A stretch of 64,000 nt of DNA from Sulfurimicrobium lacus (GTDB lineage Bacteria > Pseudomonadota > Gammaproteobacteria > Burkholderiales > Sulfuricellaceae): assembly GCF_011764585.1 (NCBI RefSeq), contig NZ_AP022853.1:665501-729500 (forward strand). Reading direction: 5' to 3'. Below, piece by piece: positions 7,402 through 17,463 of the stretch. How positions within the stretch are numbered: the stretch's first letter is position 1; each line of letters opens with the position of its first letter. Below the pieces are notes generated by a model. That model had not been told where the DNA came from. It made no database searches and worked only from the letters and a program-made list of their open reading frames with translations. The translations under genes were made by a program, and so were the position numbers.

Positions 7402-7842
7402 GTGTTGAACGAGGGCGCATACCAGGACGCATACGATGGCGCGGTGCGGCTTTCCTGCCCCTTCGAGAAGGCCATCCTGAGCCGTTGCGCCGGTTGCGAT
7501 CAGGCGCACGGTTTCAACATCGCCGAGCGCGAGGCGACGGCGTGCAAAGCGCCGGTGGCGCGGGAAAATTGCCTAACGCTGCACGCCCTGCTGCATCAGA
7601 ACGCGGCTTTTACCCTCAAACTCATGCATCCCGGCGAGCCTTTGCCTCATGCCAAGGAACTCAAGATACAGTGCGGCGGTTTGCTTGGAACGCAACAGCT
7701 ATTCGAGCCAGAGACTTCAGTTGTGGTGAATATCCATGGCCTGATCGGGGAAATTCAGCGGCGTTTCGGCAGCATGCAGGATGTGCCCTATCTCGAGGTG
7801 GTCAAGGCCATCTCGGCTTACGAGGCACGTCGCAGGCGTTAG
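7402..7842 (+). CDS. Cysteine-containing protein of unknown function
   Basis: The 146-residue frame begins at GTG 7402; TTG 7405 is an alternative. The N-terminal third has five cysteines: C19, C29, C32, C48 and C57, including a CAGC pair. That spacing would allow a metal or iron-sulfur site. The rest is helical and lacks membrane segments or a signal peptide. It follows the small gene at 7168 by 3 bp. Together with the irr-like regulator next door this suggests a metal-related role, which is inference only. Confidence 0.7.
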   Translation: MLNEGAYQDAYDGAVRLSCPFEKAILSRCAGCDQAHGFNIAEREATACKAPVARENCLTLHALLHQNAAFTLKLMHPGEPLPHAKELKIQCGGLLGTQQLFEPETSVVVNIHGLIGEIQRRFGSMQDVPYLEVVKAISAYEARRRR

Positions 7843-7847
7843 GGTCC

Positions 7848-8039
7848 TTACTTTCGCGCCTGGTAAACGGCCATGATGGACCTGAGTTCGTCGAGGGTCG
7901 CCAGTCTCTCTTCGACCGTTAATTCCAGCGTGTCCGCGACCGGTTCGCCCTGCTCCAGGGCGGCGATGATTTTCGTTACTTCCTCGCAGCCTTTCAGGCT
8001 CAGCGTTTCGACACATTGATGAATTTTTGTCTGGTCCAT
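7848..8039 (-). CDS. Small conserved hypothetical protein
   Basis: A 63-residue acidic, helical protein starting MDQTKIHQ, read from ATG 8039 to TAA 7848. It has two cysteines (C9 and C18) and no known motif. A longer frame to 8420 exists but would run through the tpiA start region, so the short form is chosen. It converges with the gene ending at 7842 and is divergent from tpiA. The function is not recognised. Confidence 0.55.
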   Translation of the reverse strand: MDQTKIHQCVETLSLKGCEEVTKIIAALEQGEPVADTLELTVEERLATLDELRSIMAVYQARK

Positions 8040-8135
8040 GGCTGGCGGGTTCTGGCTGGTTACGGGAGTCGGTGATTTGACCGCTAAGGCTTGAAACGTT
8101 ACCATGCCCCCATTTTGCGAACAAGGGGATTTGGG

Positions 8136-8888
8136 ATGCGCGAAAAACTGGTCGCGGGAAACTGGAAAATGCACGGCAGCCTCGCCGAGAACAAGGCGTT
8201 GCTGGATGCGTTGGTGCCTCAGTTGGCGAGCCTGAAGGGGGCGTCCTGCGCGGTGTGCGTGCCATACCCTTACTTGTTCCAGGCGCAGCAAGCCTTGCAG
8301 GGCGCGAATGTGGCCTGGGGTGCGCAGAATCTGAGTCAGCACGAGAAAGGCGCGTTTACCGGCGAGGTTTCCGCCTCGATGCTGGTGGATTTCGGCTGCA
8401 AATACGCGCTTGTCGGACACTCCGAACGTCGTGCCCTGTACGGCGAGGATGATGCAACGGTAGCGGCGAAATTCGTTGCGGCACAGAAAGCCGGCCTGAC
8501 CCCGATTCTATGCGTGGGTGAAACTCTGGCAGAGCGCGAAGGCAATATCACCGAGCAGGTTGTTGCGCGCCAGTTGGACGCTGTACTGGCAGTTGCCGGT
8601 GTGGCAGGACTGGCAAAAAGCGTCGTGGCCTATGAGCCGGTGTGGGCGATCGGTACGGGCAAAACAGCTTCCCCGGAGCAGGCCCAGGCAGTGCATGCGT
8701 TCATTCGTGCCAAGGTCGCCGAGGCGAGTGCGGACGTTGCTGCGGGTCTGGTTATTCAGTATGGGGGTAGCGTAAAAGCCGCGAATGCGGCACAATTGTT
8801 CTCTATGCCGGATATCGATGGTGGCTTGATCGGCGGCGCTGCCCTCAGTGCCGAAGAGTTTGTGGCGATTTGCCGCGCCGCCCAATAG
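8136..8888 (+). CDS. tpiA: Triosephosphate isomerase
   Basis: The 250-residue product interconverts dihydroxyacetone phosphate and glyceraldehyde 3-phosphate in the cytosol. N9 and K11 (AGNWKM), H94 (VGHSERR) and catalytic E166 ([11 protein letters not shown]) are all present, and the C-terminal phosphate-binding GGSVKAAN and GGLIGGAAL segments are intact. Start ATG 8136 follows aagggg. As in many betaproteobacteria, secG and a leucine tRNA follow. Confidence 0.98.
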   Translation: MREKLVAGNWKMHGSLAENKALLDALVPQLASLKGASCAVCVPYPYLFQAQQALQGANVAWGAQNLSQHEKGAFTGEVSASMLVDFGCKYALVGHSERRALYGEDDATVAAKFVAAQKAGLTPILCVGETLAEREGNITEQVVARQLDAVLAVAGVAGLAKSVVAYEPVWAIGTGKTASPEQAQAVHAFIRAKVAEASADVAAGLVIQYGGSVKAANAAQLFSMPDIDGGLIGGAALSAEEFVAICRAAQ

Positions 8889-8919
8889 GGCGAGTGTTTT
8901 TTCGAAGGTTGTTGTGTAA

Positions 8920-9267
8920 ATGGAAACAGTAGTCTGGATTATTCATGTGCTGGCTGCGCTTAGCGTTGTCGGCCTGGTTCTGATGCAGCATGGCAAAGGC
9001 GCCGACATGGGCGCGGCTTTTGGTAGTGGCGCGTCGGGTAGCCTGTTCGGTTCGTCGGGTTCGGCCAATTTTCTGAGTCGTGCCACGGGGATTCTGGCGA
9101 CGGTGTTTTTCATCACCAGCCTGACCCTGGCGTATTTTTCCGGCACCAAGACAAAATCGGCAGGCTTGATGGAAAGCCAGAAGCAGGTGTTGCCGGCAAC
9201 GCAGCCTGCTGCACCCGTAAATCCTCTGGGTGTGCCGGCTTCGAAAGCCAAGGATGTTCCGAACTAA
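8920..9267 (+). CDS. secG: Preprotein translocase subunit SecG
   Basis: A 115-residue membrane protein with two transmembrane helices (about residues 3-21 and 52-75) joined by the Gly/Ser-rich loop [18 protein letters not shown] that is typical of SecG. The C-terminal tail is Pro/Ala-rich and variable. It is part of the SecYEG channel in the inner membrane. It lies 31 bp after tpiA, the usual arrangement. Confidence 0.97.
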   Translation: METVVWIIHVLAALSVVGLVLMQHGKGADMGAAFGSGASGSLFGSSGSANFLSRATGILATVFFITSLTLAYFSGTKTKSAGLMESQKQVLPATQPAAPVNPLGVPASKAKDVPN

Positions 9268-9313
9268 GAGTTTTGCATGACGTGCTGTATTAAGCGCGTC
9301 ATTAAGTTTCAAA

Positions 9314-9398
9314 GCCGATGTGGTGAAATTGGTAGACACGCTATCTTGAGGGGGTAGTGGCGAAAGCCGTAGCAGTTCGAGTCTGCTCATCGGCACCA
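9314..9398 (+). tRNA. tRNA-Leu (anticodon GAG)
   Basis: The acceptor arms GCCGATG (9314-9320) and CATCGGC (9388-9394) pair fully, followed by A73 and an encoded CCA (9396-9398). The D arm GTGAAATTGGTAGACAC, the anticodon stem CTATC/GGTAG with loop TTGAGGG (anticodon GAG at 9348-9350), a long variable arm and the TTCGAGT T-loop are present. The 85-nt length and long variable arm fit a class II leucine tRNA. It decodes CUC and CUU. Confidence 0.97.
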
Positions 9399-9399
9399 T

Positions 9400-9475
9400 A
9401 ATAAGATAATGTTATAGTTTTATAACTATATTCTATAACATATTGAAAAATAAAAATAAAAAGGTAACGTCCAAG
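9400..9475. repeat. AT-rich inverted repeats downstream of tRNA-Leu
   Basis: A strikingly AT-rich patch in a GC-rich genome. Two competing hairpins can form: ATGTTATAG (9409-9417) with CTATAACAT (9433-9441), and TATAGTT (9413-9419) with AACTATA (9424-9430). An A-rich run follows (9446-9462). It may terminate the tRNA transcript or be an upstream element for the nuo promoter; neither hairpin is followed by a run of T on the plus strand. Confidence 0.55.
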
Positions 9476-9476
9476 C

Positions 9477-9506
9477 TTGACACACAAGGCCTGTCGCGCC
9501 TAAGCT
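9477..9506 (+). promoter_or_regulatory. Candidate promoter of the nuo operon
   Basis: TTGACA at 9477-9482 is a perfect -35 box. A weak -10 (TAAGCT, 9501-9506) lies 18 bp on, about 38 bp before the nuoA ATG. The AT-rich stretch just upstream could act as an UP element. A second TTGACA at 9517 is too close to the start codon to serve nuoA. Confidence 0.4.
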
Positions 9507-9543
9507 TCCTTCTAATTTGACAGACTATTCGCGGAGCTGCGGA

Positions 9544-9900
9544 ATGTTGGAAAACTATTTTCCAATCTTGGTGTTCATAGCAGTTGGCCTCATGGTTGGC
9601 GTGGGGCCGATGGTGGCCGGTTTCGTGCTCGCCCCACACCGTCCCGACACGGAAAAACTCTCTCCTTACGAGTGCGGGTTTGAGGCGTTCGAAGATGCAC
9701 GTATGAAATTTGACGTGCGCTACTATCTCATCGCCATTCTCTTTATCCTTTTTGACCTGGAAATTGCCTTTCTTTTCCCTTGGGCCGTGGTGCTCGGTGA
9801 GATAGGCATGTTCGGCTATGTCGCAATGGTGATATTCCTCGCCATCCTGGTCGTCGGTTTCGTATACGAATGGAAGAAGGGGGCCTTGGAGTGGGAATAG
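9544..9900 (+). CDS. nuoA: NADH-quinone oxidoreductase subunit A
   Basis: The 118-residue membrane subunit of complex I has three transmembrane helices and the family motif [10 protein letters not shown] (about 37-46, whose Cys is near the quinone tunnel). The segment [27 protein letters not shown] is canonical in order and length. ATG 9544 is preferred over an upstream TTG because it gives the usual N-terminus. It opens the 14-gene nuo operon and overlaps nuoB by 10 bp. Confidence 0.97.
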   Translation: MLENYFPILVFIAVGLMVGVGPMVAGFVLAPHRPDTEKLSPYECGFEAFEDARMKFDVRYYLIAILFILFDLEIAFLFPWAVVLGEIGMFGYVAMVIFLAILVVGFVYEWKKGALEWE

Positions 9901-10367
9901 AAGGCGTCTTCGAGAAGGGCTTCATCACGACGACCGTCGATACGGTCATCAACTACACCCGCACCGGTTCCTTGTGGCCCATGACTTTCGGCCTGGCTTG
10001 CTGTGCGGTGGAAATGATGCAGGCGGGCGCTTCCCGTTACGACCTCGATCGTTTCGGCATCGTCTTCCGCCCCAGTCCGCGCCAATCCGATGTGATGATC
10101 GTGGCCGGGACGCTGACCAACAAAATGGCACCGGCCTTGCGCAAGGTTTACGACCAGATGGCAGAACCGCGCTGGGTCGTTTCCATGGGTTCCTGCGCCA
10201 ACGGCGGCGGCTATTACCACTATTCATATTCGGTGGTGCGAGGCTGCGACCGCATCGTTCCGGTAGATGTTTACGTTCCGGGATGCCCACCAACGGCGGA
10301 AGCGCTGCTGTATGGCCTGATCCAGTTGCAGAACAAGATCAAGCGTACCAACACCATTGCCCGCTAG
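9891..10367 (+). CDS. nuoB: NADH-quinone oxidoreductase subunit B
   Basis: This peripheral-arm subunit holds the terminal [4Fe-4S] cluster N2, next to the quinone site. Cluster ligands appear in [10 protein letters not shown] (tandem Cys), SMGSCANGG and [14 protein letters not shown] 9891 is chosen as start (158 residues, beginning MGIEGVF) because it gives the family N-terminus and follows aagaaggggg inside nuoA; a longer form from 9870 is possible. Confidence 0.96.
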   Translation: MGIEGVFEKGFITTTVDTVINYTRTGSLWPMTFGLACCAVEMMQAGASRYDLDRFGIVFRPSPRQSDVMIVAGTLTNKMAPALRKVYDQMAEPRWVVSMGSCANGGGYYHYSYSVVRGCDRIVPVDVYVPGCPPTAEALLYGLIQLQNKIKRTNTIAR

Positions 10368-10383
10368 AGAGCCGATTCCACAC

Positions 10384-10977
10384 ATGAATGCTTTTCTCCA
10401 AGGTCTTACCAACTCGCTGAATAATGCGCTGAGCGGAAAAACCTTCGTCCTCAGCGAGCGTCTCGACGAGCTGACGCTGGTAGTGCCGGATGCCGACTGG
10501 GTGGCGGTGGCTCAAATTCTGCGCGATCACCCGGAATTGCACTTCGAGCAGTTGTCGGACGCCTGTGGTATGGATTACAGCAGTTATGGCGATGGATCAT
10601 GGCAGGGCCGGCGTTTCGCCGCGGTTTACCACCTACTGTCGGTCAGTCTCAATCAGCGTTTGCGGGTGCGGGTTTTCGCCCCGGATGACGAGTTCCCGGT
10701 CGTGCATTCCGTTACGCAGGTCTGGCCCGGAGCAGATTGGTACGAGCGCGAAGCATTCGATCTTTATGGCATCGTGTTCGAAGGCCACAACGACCTGCGC
10801 CGCATCCTGACCGACTACGGCTTTATTGGTCACCCGTTCAGGAAGGACTTCCCCCTTTCCGGTAACGTGGAAATGCGCTATGACCCGGACCAGCGCCGCG
10901 TGATTTACCAGCCCGTCACCATTGACGAGCGTGAACTGGTGCCGCGCACCATCCGCGAGGACAGTTACAGTGCCTGA
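10384..10977 (+). CDS. nuoC: NADH-quinone oxidoreductase subunit C
   Basis: A 197-residue hydrophilic subunit of complex I that packs against NuoD. The family signature [12 protein letters not shown] (about 119-130) followed by [26 protein letters not shown] is complete. It is separate from nuoD, not fused as in enterobacteria. Its stop overlaps the nuoD GTG start by 8 bp. Confidence 0.97.
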   Translation: MNAFLQGLTNSLNNALSGKTFVLSERLDELTLVVPDADWVAVAQILRDHPELHFEQLSDACGMDYSSYGDGSWQGRRFAAVYHLLSVSLNQRLRVRVFAPDDEFPVVHSVTQVWPGADWYEREAFDLYGIVFEGHNDLRRILTDYGFIGHPFRKDFPLSGNVEMRYDPDQRRVIYQPVTIDERELVPRTIREDSYSA

Positions 10978-12229
10978 AATCAGAAATTACACCCTTAATT
11001 TCGGACCCCAGCATCCGGCCGCCCACGGCGTGTTGCGCATGGTGCTGGAACTGGACGGCGAAGTCGTGATGCGCGCCGACCCGCATATTGGCCTGCTGCA
11101 CCGCGGCACGGAAAAACTTGCTGAGTACAAGACCTTTCTCCAGTCGGTCCCCTATATGGATCGTCTGGATTACGTGTCCATGATGTGCAATGAGCACGCC
11201 TACGTGATGGCGATCGAAAAGCTGCTCCAGCTCGAAGTGCCGATCCGGGCGCAGTACATCCGCGTCATGTTCGACGAAATCACCCGCATCCTCAACCATT
11301 TGTTGTGGATCGGCGCCCATGCGCTGGACGTCGGCGCGATGACCATGTTCCTCTATGCCTTCCGCGAGCGTGAAGACCTGATGGATTGTTACGAGGCGGT
11401 ATCCGGCGCGCGTCTGCACGCCGCTTACTATCGCCCGGGCGGCGTTTACCGCGATCTCCCGGACAGCATGCCGCAGTATCAGACAGCCAAGATGCCGCGT
11501 CATAGCGAAAGCGACATCAAATTCATGAATGAAAACCGGCATGGTTCGATGCTGGACTTCATTGAAGACTTCACCCAGCGTTTTCCGACCTACGTCGATG
11601 AATATGAGACGCTGCTCACGGATAACCGCATCTGGAAGCAACGCACAGTCGATATCGGCATCATCACGCCCGAGCGCGCATTGGCCAAGGGGCTGACCGG
11701 CCCGATGCTGCGCGGCTCCGGTCTGGCATGGGACATCCGCAAGCAGCAGCCTTATGAAGTGTACGACCGCATGGACTTCGACATCCCGGTGGGCACCAAT
11801 GGCGACTGCTACGACCGTTACCTGGTGCGCATGGAAGAAATGCGCCAGTCGAACCGCATCATGAAGCAATGCGTGGATTGGCTGCGCAAGAATCCCGGTC
11901 CGGTGATTACGGACAATCACAAGGTGGCGCCGCCCAATCGCGAAGCAATGAAGTCCAACATGGAAGAATTGATCCATCACTTCAAGCTGTTCAGCGAAGG
12001 TATGCATGTTCCCGCGGGCGAGGCTTACTGCGCCATCGAGCATCCCAAGGGGGAATTCGGCATCTATCTGGTTTCCGATGGCGCCAATAAGCCATACCGC
12101 CTGAAAATACGCGCACCAGGCTTTGCGCACATGCAGGCCATGGATGAAATGGCACGCGGCCACATGATTGCCGACGTGGTGGCGCTGATGGGCACGATGG
12201 ACATCGTATTTGGGGAGATCGACCGATAA
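10970..12229 (+). CDS. nuoD: NADH-quinone oxidoreductase subunit D
   Basis: A 419-residue 49-kDa-type subunit related to the NiFe hydrogenase large subunit; it forms the quinone-binding pocket with NuoB. GTG 10970 gives the usual N-terminus [20 protein letters not shown], whose HPAAHG contains the quinone-site His. YADRL-like [11 protein letters not shown], and [15 protein letters not shown] near residues 345-360, are conserved. The end ([10 protein letters not shown]) is the normal C-terminus. Confidence 0.97.
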   Translation: MPEIRNYTLNFGPQHPAAHGVLRMVLELDGEVVMRADPHIGLLHRGTEKLAEYKTFLQSVPYMDRLDYVSMMCNEHAYVMAIEKLLQLEVPIRAQYIRVMFDEITRILNHLLWIGAHALDVGAMTMFLYAFREREDLMDCYEAVSGARLHAAYYRPGGVYRDLPDSMPQYQTAKMPRHSESDIKFMNENRHGSMLDFIEDFTQRFPTYVDEYETLLTDNRIWKQRTVDIGIITPERALAKGLTGPMLRGSGLAWDIRKQQPYEVYDRMDFDIPVGTNGDCYDRYLVRMEEMRQSNRIMKQCVDWLRKNPGPVITDNHKVAPPNREAMKSNMEELIHHFKLFSEGMHVPAGEAYCAIEHPKGEFGIYLVSDGANKPYRLKIRAPGFAHMQAMDEMARGHMIADVVALMGTMDIVFGEIDR

Positions 12230-12702
12230 TGTTATCGCCCGCATCTCTAGCGAGAATTGATAAAGAAATTACGAAATATCCCGCCGATCAGAAGCAATCG
12301 GCGGTGATGGCGGCCTTGCGCATCGCGCAGGACGAACTCGGCTGGCTGGCTACCGAAACCATGGACTTCGTTGCCGGCTATCTCGGCATGGCGCCGGTGG
12401 CGGTTTACGAAGTAGCAAGCTTCTACAACATGTACGAGCTGGCCCCGGTCGGCAAGTACAAGATCACGGTATGCACCAATCTGTCCTGCACGTTGATGGG
12501 CTCCGACACCATTGCCGGATACTTGAAAAACAAACTCGGCATTGGCTTTGGCGAGACTACCGGCGATGGACGCTTTACGCTGAAGGAAGGCGAGTGCATG
12601 GGCGCCTGTGGTGACGGCCCGTTGTTCCTCATCAACAATAAACGCATGTGCGGCTTTCTCACCAGCGAGAAAGTCGATCAGGTTCTGGCGGAGCTCGAAT
12701 AA
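12229..12702 (+). CDS. nuoE: NADH-quinone oxidoreductase subunit E
   Basis: A 157-residue thioredoxin-like subunit carrying the [2Fe-2S] cluster N1a. The four ligands lie in CTNLSC (about residues 82-87) and GECMGACG (about 122-129). It forms the NADH-oxidising module with NuoF. Start and stop codons overlap both neighbours by one base (TAATG), suggesting coupled translation. Confidence 0.97.
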   Translation: MLSPASLARIDKEITKYPADQKQSAVMAALRIAQDELGWLATETMDFVAGYLGMAPVAVYEVASFYNMYELAPVGKYKITVCTNLSCTLMGSDTIAGYLKNKLGIGFGETTGDGRFTLKEGECMGACGDGPLFLINNKRMCGFLTSEKVDQVLAELE

Positions 12703-13967
12703 TGGCGAATGAAGTCATCTTCCACTCCATCCATCAGCCCGAATGCTGGAAATTATCCAATTATCTTGCCGGCGGCGGATATGAGACGCTGAAAAAGGTT
12801 GTAACGGAAAAAATTCCAGCGGAAGAAATTATCAGCCAGGTAAAGACGTCCGCCTTGCGCGGTCGTGGCGGGGCGGGTTTTCCCACTGGCCTGAAGTGGA
12901 GCTTCATGCCGCGCCATTTCGAGGGCGACAAATACATCGTCTGCAACACAGATGAAGGCGAACCTGGCACGTTCAAGGATCGCGACATCATCCGCTTCAA
13001 CCCGCACCAGGTCATCGAAGGCATGGCCATCGCCGCCTACACCATGGGCGTGAAAGTGGGCTACAACTATATCCACGGTGAAATCTGGGAAGCCTACGAG
13101 CGCTTCGAAGAAGCGCTGGAAGAAGCGCGCGCCGCCGGCTTCCTGGGTGATAACCTGTTCGGTACCGACTTCTGTTTCAACCTGCACGCTCACCAGGGAT
13201 ATGGTGCTTACGTGTGCGGAGAAGAAACGGCGCTACTGGAATCGATCGAGGGGAAAAAGGGTCAGCCGCGCTTCAAACCGCCGTTTCCGGCGAGTTTCGG
13301 TCTCTATGGCAAGCCCACCACCATCAACAATACCGAAACTTTCGCCAGCATTCCCTACATCATCCGGCATGGGGGGCAAAAGTTCCTCGAACTGGGCAAG
13401 CCGAACAACGGCGGCACCAAGATATTTTCCGTGTCAGGGCATGTTAACAAACCGGGCAATTTCGAGATCGCGATGGGAACGCCCTTTGCAGAGCTCCTCG
13501 AAATGGCCGGTGGGGTTCGCAGCGGCCACAAACTGAAAGCAGTTATCCCCGGCGGTGCTTCCGTGCCGGTGCTGCCGGGCGAAATCATCATGGATTGCAC
13601 CATGGATTACGATTCCCTGGCCAAGGCCGGTTCCTACCTCGGCGCGGGTTCGGTGATCGTGATGGACGAGACGGTGTGCATGGTGAAGGCGCTGGAACGT
13701 CTGTCCTATTTCTATTTCGAGGAATCCTGCGGGCAGTGCACCCCGTGCCGCGAAGGCACCGGCTGGCTGTATCGCGTGATTCACCGCATCGAACATGGGC
13801 AGGGGCGTCCGGAAGACCTCGATCTGCTGGCCAGCGTGACCAACAATATCTCGGGGCGCACCATCTGCGCGTTGGGCGATGCCGCCGCGCTGCCGGTACA
13901 GGGTATGCTCAAGCACTATCGTAATGAATTCGAGTATCACATCGAGCACAAGAAGTGCATGGTATGA
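12702..13967 (+). CDS. nuoF: NADH-quinone oxidoreductase subunit F (NADH-binding)
   Basis: This 421-residue subunit binds NADH, FMN and the [4Fe-4S] cluster N3. The Gly-rich dinucleotide site [13 protein letters not shown] (about 54-66), the FMN segment with [29 protein letters not shown], and cluster ligands [11 protein letters not shown] with a distal Cys in [11 protein letters not shown] are all visible. The start is the ATG overlapping the nuoE stop. A repeat of heptanucleotides follows before nuoG. Confidence 0.97.
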   Translation: MANEVIFHSIHQPECWKLSNYLAGGGYETLKKVVTEKIPAEEIISQVKTSALRGRGGAGFPTGLKWSFMPRHFEGDKYIVCNTDEGEPGTFKDRDIIRFNPHQVIEGMAIAAYTMGVKVGYNYIHGEIWEAYERFEEALEEARAAGFLGDNLFGTDFCFNLHAHQGYGAYVCGEETALLESIEGKKGQPRFKPPFPASFGLYGKPTTINNTETFASIPYIIRHGGQKFLELGKPNNGGTKIFSVSGHVNKPGNFEIAMGTPFAELLEMAGGVRSGHKLKAVIPGGASVPVLPGEIIMDCTMDYDSLAKAGSYLGAGSVIVMDETVCMVKALERLSYFYFEESCGQCTPCREGTGWLYRVIHRIEHGQGRPEDLDLLASVTNNISGRTICALGDAAALPVQGMLKHYRNEFEYHIEHKKCMV

Positions 13968-13974
13968 ATACAGC

Positions 13975-14052
13975 ACTCAGCCTTCAGCATTCAGTTGTCA
14001 GCAAAACCATGACAACAACGGCTGATCGCGCTGACAACTGATAACTGACAGC
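13975..14052. repeat. Heptanucleotide TCAGCNN inverted-repeat element between nuoF and nuoG
   Basis: TCA triplets recur at exactly 7-nt steps (13977, 13984, 13991, 13998), and the complementary TGA triplets recur at 14032, 14039 and 14046, with a further one at 14023. The two halves form an imperfect inverted repeat around the centre at about 14010. It fills the whole 90-bp nuoF-nuoG gap; no gene is present. The same element type occurs at 44497 and 52914. Confidence 0.85.
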
Positions 14053-14057
14053 TAACT

Positions 14058-16421
14058 ATGGCCCACATCGAAATCGACGGCAGACAGGTAGAAGTAAAAG
14101 ACGGCAGCACCGTAATGGATGCGGCACGTCAGGCGGGAATTTATATTCCGCACTTCTGCTATCACAAGAAACTGTCCATCGCCGCCAATTGCCGCATGTG
14201 CCTGGTGCAGGTGGAGAAGGCCCCCAAGCCCTTGCCAGCCTGTGCGACACCAGTGACCGATGGCATGAAAGTGTTCACGCGTTCAGAGTCTGCTATCCGT
14301 GCGCAAAAAGGGGTGATGGAGTTTTTGCTCATCAACCACCCGCTGGATTGCCCGATCTGCGATCAGGGCGGTGAATGCCAGTTGCAGGATCTGGCCGTCG
14401 GCTACGGCGAGGTGGCATCGCGTTACCAGGAAGAGAAACGGGTAGTCAGCAACAAGGAACTGGGGCCGCTGATTTCCACCGACATGACGCGCTGTATCCA
14501 CTGTACCCGCTGCGTACGCTTCGGCCAGGAAATCGCCGGCATCATGGAACTGGGCCAGGCGGGACGCGGCGAACATTCCGAAATCATGCCGTTCGTCGAG
14601 CGCACGGTGAATTCCGAACTATCCGGCAACATGATCGATCTGTGCCCAGTGGGCGCATTGACCAGCAAGCCGTTCCGTTACTCCGCCCGCTCCTGGGAGT
14701 TGACCCGGCGCGCTTCGGTCAGCCCGCACGACAGCCTCGGCGCCAATCTGGCTGTGCAGGTCAAGGGCAACCGCGTCTATCGCGTCGTGCCGCGCGAGAA
14801 TGAAGCCGTCAACGAGTGCTGGCTGTCCGACAAGGATCGTTTTTCCTACGAAGGCCTGAACTCCGCGCAGCGCCTCACGCAACCCATGATGAAACGTCAT
14901 GGTGAATGGCAGGAATGCAGCTGGCAGACCGCGCTGGAGTATGTGGCGAATGGCCTGAAACGCATTCGCGACGATCATGGCGCCGCCCAGATCGGCGCGC
15001 TTGCGACGCCGCACAGCACGCTGGAAGAGCTTTATCTGCTGCAGAAATTCATGCGCGGGATCGGCAGCGGCAACGTGGATCACCGCACACGCCAGTCCGA
15101 TTTTCGTCTCGATGGCGCCCTGCAGGGCGCGCCATGGCTCGGTCAGAGCATTGCTGTGCTGGCGGAAGTGAAGAGCGCGCTGGTCATCGGCAGCACGCTG
15201 CGCAAGGATCACCCGCTACTCGCACAACGCCTGCGTCAGGCGGTCAAAGCGGGCGCCGAGTTGAACCTGGTGAATCCGGTGGACGACGACCTGCTCACCA
15301 AAGTGGCCAACAAGCTGATCGTGGCCCCTAACGACCTGGTCAATGCCTTGTCCCAAGTGCTGAAAGCACTGGCAGAACTTAAGCAGACTGCAGTTCCCCA
15401 AGCGCTGGCAGGGGTGAGCGTGTCCTCCGCGGCGACGGCCATGGCCGCCAGCCTGTCGGCCGCTCCGACTGCCACGGTGTTGCTGGGCAATCTGGCGCAG
15501 CACCATCCGCGTTACAGCGAACTGCATGGCTTGGCACAGGAAATTGCGCGTCTGTCAGGCGCCACCCTGGGTGTACTGGGTGAAGCCGCCAACAGCGTCG
15601 GCGCCTGTCTTGCCGGAGCTGTCCCTTATGCCGGTCCGCTGGGCAAGGACGTCAGCGCCGGCATGAATGCTGCGGAGATGCTGGCTACACCACGTCTGGC
15701 CTATGTTCTGCTGAATACCGAAATCGAACTCGATAGCCATGATCCGCAACAGGCCATGCAAGCGATGGAACATGCGGAACTGGTGGTGGCGTTAAGCGCT
15801 TACCGCCATCAGGCGCTGAATTACGCCGATGTGCTGCTGCCGATTGCACCGTTTACAGAAACGTCCGGTACCTTCATCAATACCGAGGGCCGGGCGCAAA
15901 GTTTCAACGCCGTGGTCAAGCCACAGGGCGACGCCCGCCCGGCATGGAAAGTGATGCGCGTGCTGGGGAACATGTTCAATCTCAACGGCTTCGATTACAA
16001 CAGTTCGGAAGATGTGCGCGCTGAAATTCTTGCTGCCGGCGCGACGTCCCTGCATGAGGCGTGTAACAACCAGTTGCAGAGTGTTGTGCTGGGCGATGCG
16101 GCGGTCGCTGTTGCGAGCGGCGTGCAACGCATTGCCGAAGTGCCGATTTACCAGGCCGATGCCGTGGTGCGGCGCGCCGATTCCCTGCAATGCAGCCATG
16201 ACGGCGCAGCGCCGGATGCCGTCATGAACGGCGCCCTGCTGCGACAACTGCAAGTGGAGGACGGGGCAATGGTGGTGGTGCACCAGGGTGGCGGCAGCGC
16301 CGTGATGCGCGCCAGACGCGACGACACATTGCCTTTGGGTTGCGCTAGGGTCGCCGTAGGGCACCCCCTGACAGCCGCCCTGGGTTCGATGTTTGGCGAA
16401 ATTGTGGTAGAGAAGGCCTGA
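14058..16421 (+). CDS. nuoG: NADH-quinone oxidoreductase subunit G
   Basis: The 787-residue catalytic subunit carries the N-terminal [2Fe-2S] ferredoxin domain (CYHKKLSIAANCRMC and the later CATP, residues about 34-62), the His-Cys3 cluster motif in HPLDCPICDQGGEC, two tetrads of Cys for [4Fe-4S] clusters (CIHCTRC and CPVGAL) and a molybdopterin-oxidoreductase-like C-terminal domain. It hands electrons from NuoEF to NuoI. No sign of the extra N7 cluster ligands is seen. It follows the repeat element by only a few bases, and the ATG at 14058 lacks a clear purine-rich ribosome binding site. Confidence 0.96.
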   Translation: MAHIEIDGRQVEVKDGSTVMDAARQAGIYIPHFCYHKKLSIAANCRMCLVQVEKAPKPLPACATPVTDGMKVFTRSESAIRAQKGVMEFLLINHPLDCPICDQGGECQLQDLAVGYGEVASRYQEEKRVVSNKELGPLISTDMTRCIHCTRCVRFGQEIAGIMELGQAGRGEHSEIMPFVERTVNSELSGNMIDLCPVGALTSKPFRYSARSWELTRRASVSPHDSLGANLAVQVKGNRVYRVVPRENEAVNECWLSDKDRFSYEGLNSAQRLTQPMMKRHGEWQECSWQTALEYVANGLKRIRDDHGAAQIGALATPHSTLEELYLLQKFMRGIGSGNVDHRTRQSDFRLDGALQGAPWLGQSIAVLAEVKSALVIGSTLRKDHPLLAQRLRQAVKAGAELNLVNPVDDDLLTKVANKLIVAPNDLVNALSQVLKALAELKQTAVPQALAGVSVSSAATAMAASLSAAPTATVLLGNLAQHHPRYSELHGLAQEIARLSGATLGVLGEAANSVGACLAGAVPYAGPLGKDVSAGMNAAEMLATPRLAYVLLNTEIELDSHDPQQAMQAMEHAELVVALSAYRHQALNYADVLLPIAPFTETSGTFINTEGRAQSFNAVVKPQGDARPAWKVMRVLGNMFNLNGFDYNSSEDVRAEILAAGATSLHEACNNQLQSVVLGDAAVAVASGVQRIAEVPIYQADAVVRRADSLQCSHDGAAPDAVMNGALLRQLQVEDGAMVVVHQGGGSAVMRARRDDTLPLGCARVAVGHPLTAALGSMFGEIVVEKA

Positions 16422-16424
16422 TCG

Positions 16425-17453
16425 ATGGAATTTTTTCAATCCTTGCTGGGGCCTTTCTGGCCGATCATCTGGACGCTGGTGAAGATCGTCGTCATCGTCG
16501 GACCGCTGCTTCTGGGTGTGGCCTATGTCACCTACGCCGAGCGCAAGGTGATCGGTTACATGCAGGTGCGCATCGGACCCAACCGGGTAGGCCCCTTGGG
16601 GCTGCTGCAGCCGATCGCGGACGGTCTGAAGCTGATGATGAAGGAAATCATCATTCCCAGCGGCGCCAACAAGAAGCTTTTTCTGCTCGCACCCGTCATG
16701 TGCATGGCGCCGGCCCTGGTCGCCTGGGCCGTGATTCCGTTCACCCCGGAACTGGTCCTGGCCAACATCGATGCCAGTCTGCTGTTCATCATGGCCATTA
16801 CTTCCATGGGCGTGTATGGCGTGGTGCTCGCGGGCTGGTCCTCCAATTCCAAGTATCCTTTCCTCGGCGCAATGCGTTCCGCAGCACAGATCGTGTCGTA
16901 TGAGATCGCCATGGGTTTCGCCCTGGTCGGCGTGTTGATGGCCGCGCAGAGCCTGAACCTGGTCGAGATCGTCAAAGCCCAGCAGGGGGTGTCATTCTTC
17001 AGCTGGTACTGGTTGCCGCTGTTCCCCATGTTCCTGGTATACCTGATTTCATCGGTCGCGGAGATCAACCGCGCGCCGTTCGACGTGGCTGAGGGCGAAT
17101 CCGAAATCGTCGGTTTCCATGCCGAATATTCAGGCATGGCATTTGCCGTGTTCTTTCTCGCCGAATACGCCAACATGATTTTGGTGGCGACCCTGTCTGC
17201 GCTGTTGTTCCTCGGTGGCTGGCTACCCTTGTTCGATTTCGCGCCGTTCACCTGGATTCCCGGTTTCTTCTGGCTGATGGCCAAGATATGTTTCGTGCTG
17301 TTCCTGTTCCTGTGGTTCCGGGCGACCTTCCCCCGTTACCGCTACGACCAGATCATGCGCCTGGGCTGGAAAGTGTTCATTCCGGTGACGCTGGTATGGC
17401 TGCTGTTTATCGGCGGCATGATGCAGACCCCGCTGGGTTATTTGTTCCACTGA
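16425..17453 (+). CDS. nuoH: NADH-quinone oxidoreductase subunit H
   Basis: A 342-residue inner-membrane subunit with eight predicted helices that lines the quinone tunnel. The signature [20 protein letters not shown] (about 37-56) and the acidic loop [20 protein letters not shown] (about 213-232) are intact. It lies 3 bp after nuoG. Confidence 0.98.
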   Translation: MEFFQSLLGPFWPIIWTLVKIVVIVGPLLLGVAYVTYAERKVIGYMQVRIGPNRVGPLGLLQPIADGLKLMMKEIIIPSGANKKLFLLAPVMCMAPALVAWAVIPFTPELVLANIDASLLFIMAITSMGVYGVVLAGWSSNSKYPFLGAMRSAAQIVSYEIAMGFALVGVLMAAQSLNLVEIVKAQQGVSFFSWYWLPLFPMFLVYLISSVAEINRAPFDVAEGESEIVGFHAEYSGMAFAVFFLAEYANMILVATLSALLFLGGWLPLFDFAPFTWIPGFFWLMAKICFVLFLFLWFRATFPRYRYDQIMRLGWKVFIPVTLVWLLFIGGMMQTPLGYLFH

Positions 17454-17463
17454 GCATGTAGAT

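Noticed and set aside
9314-9475. An integrated island at tRNA-Leu
   Set aside because: No integrase, no repeated tRNA 3' end and no foreign gene follow; the nuo operon starts directly after.
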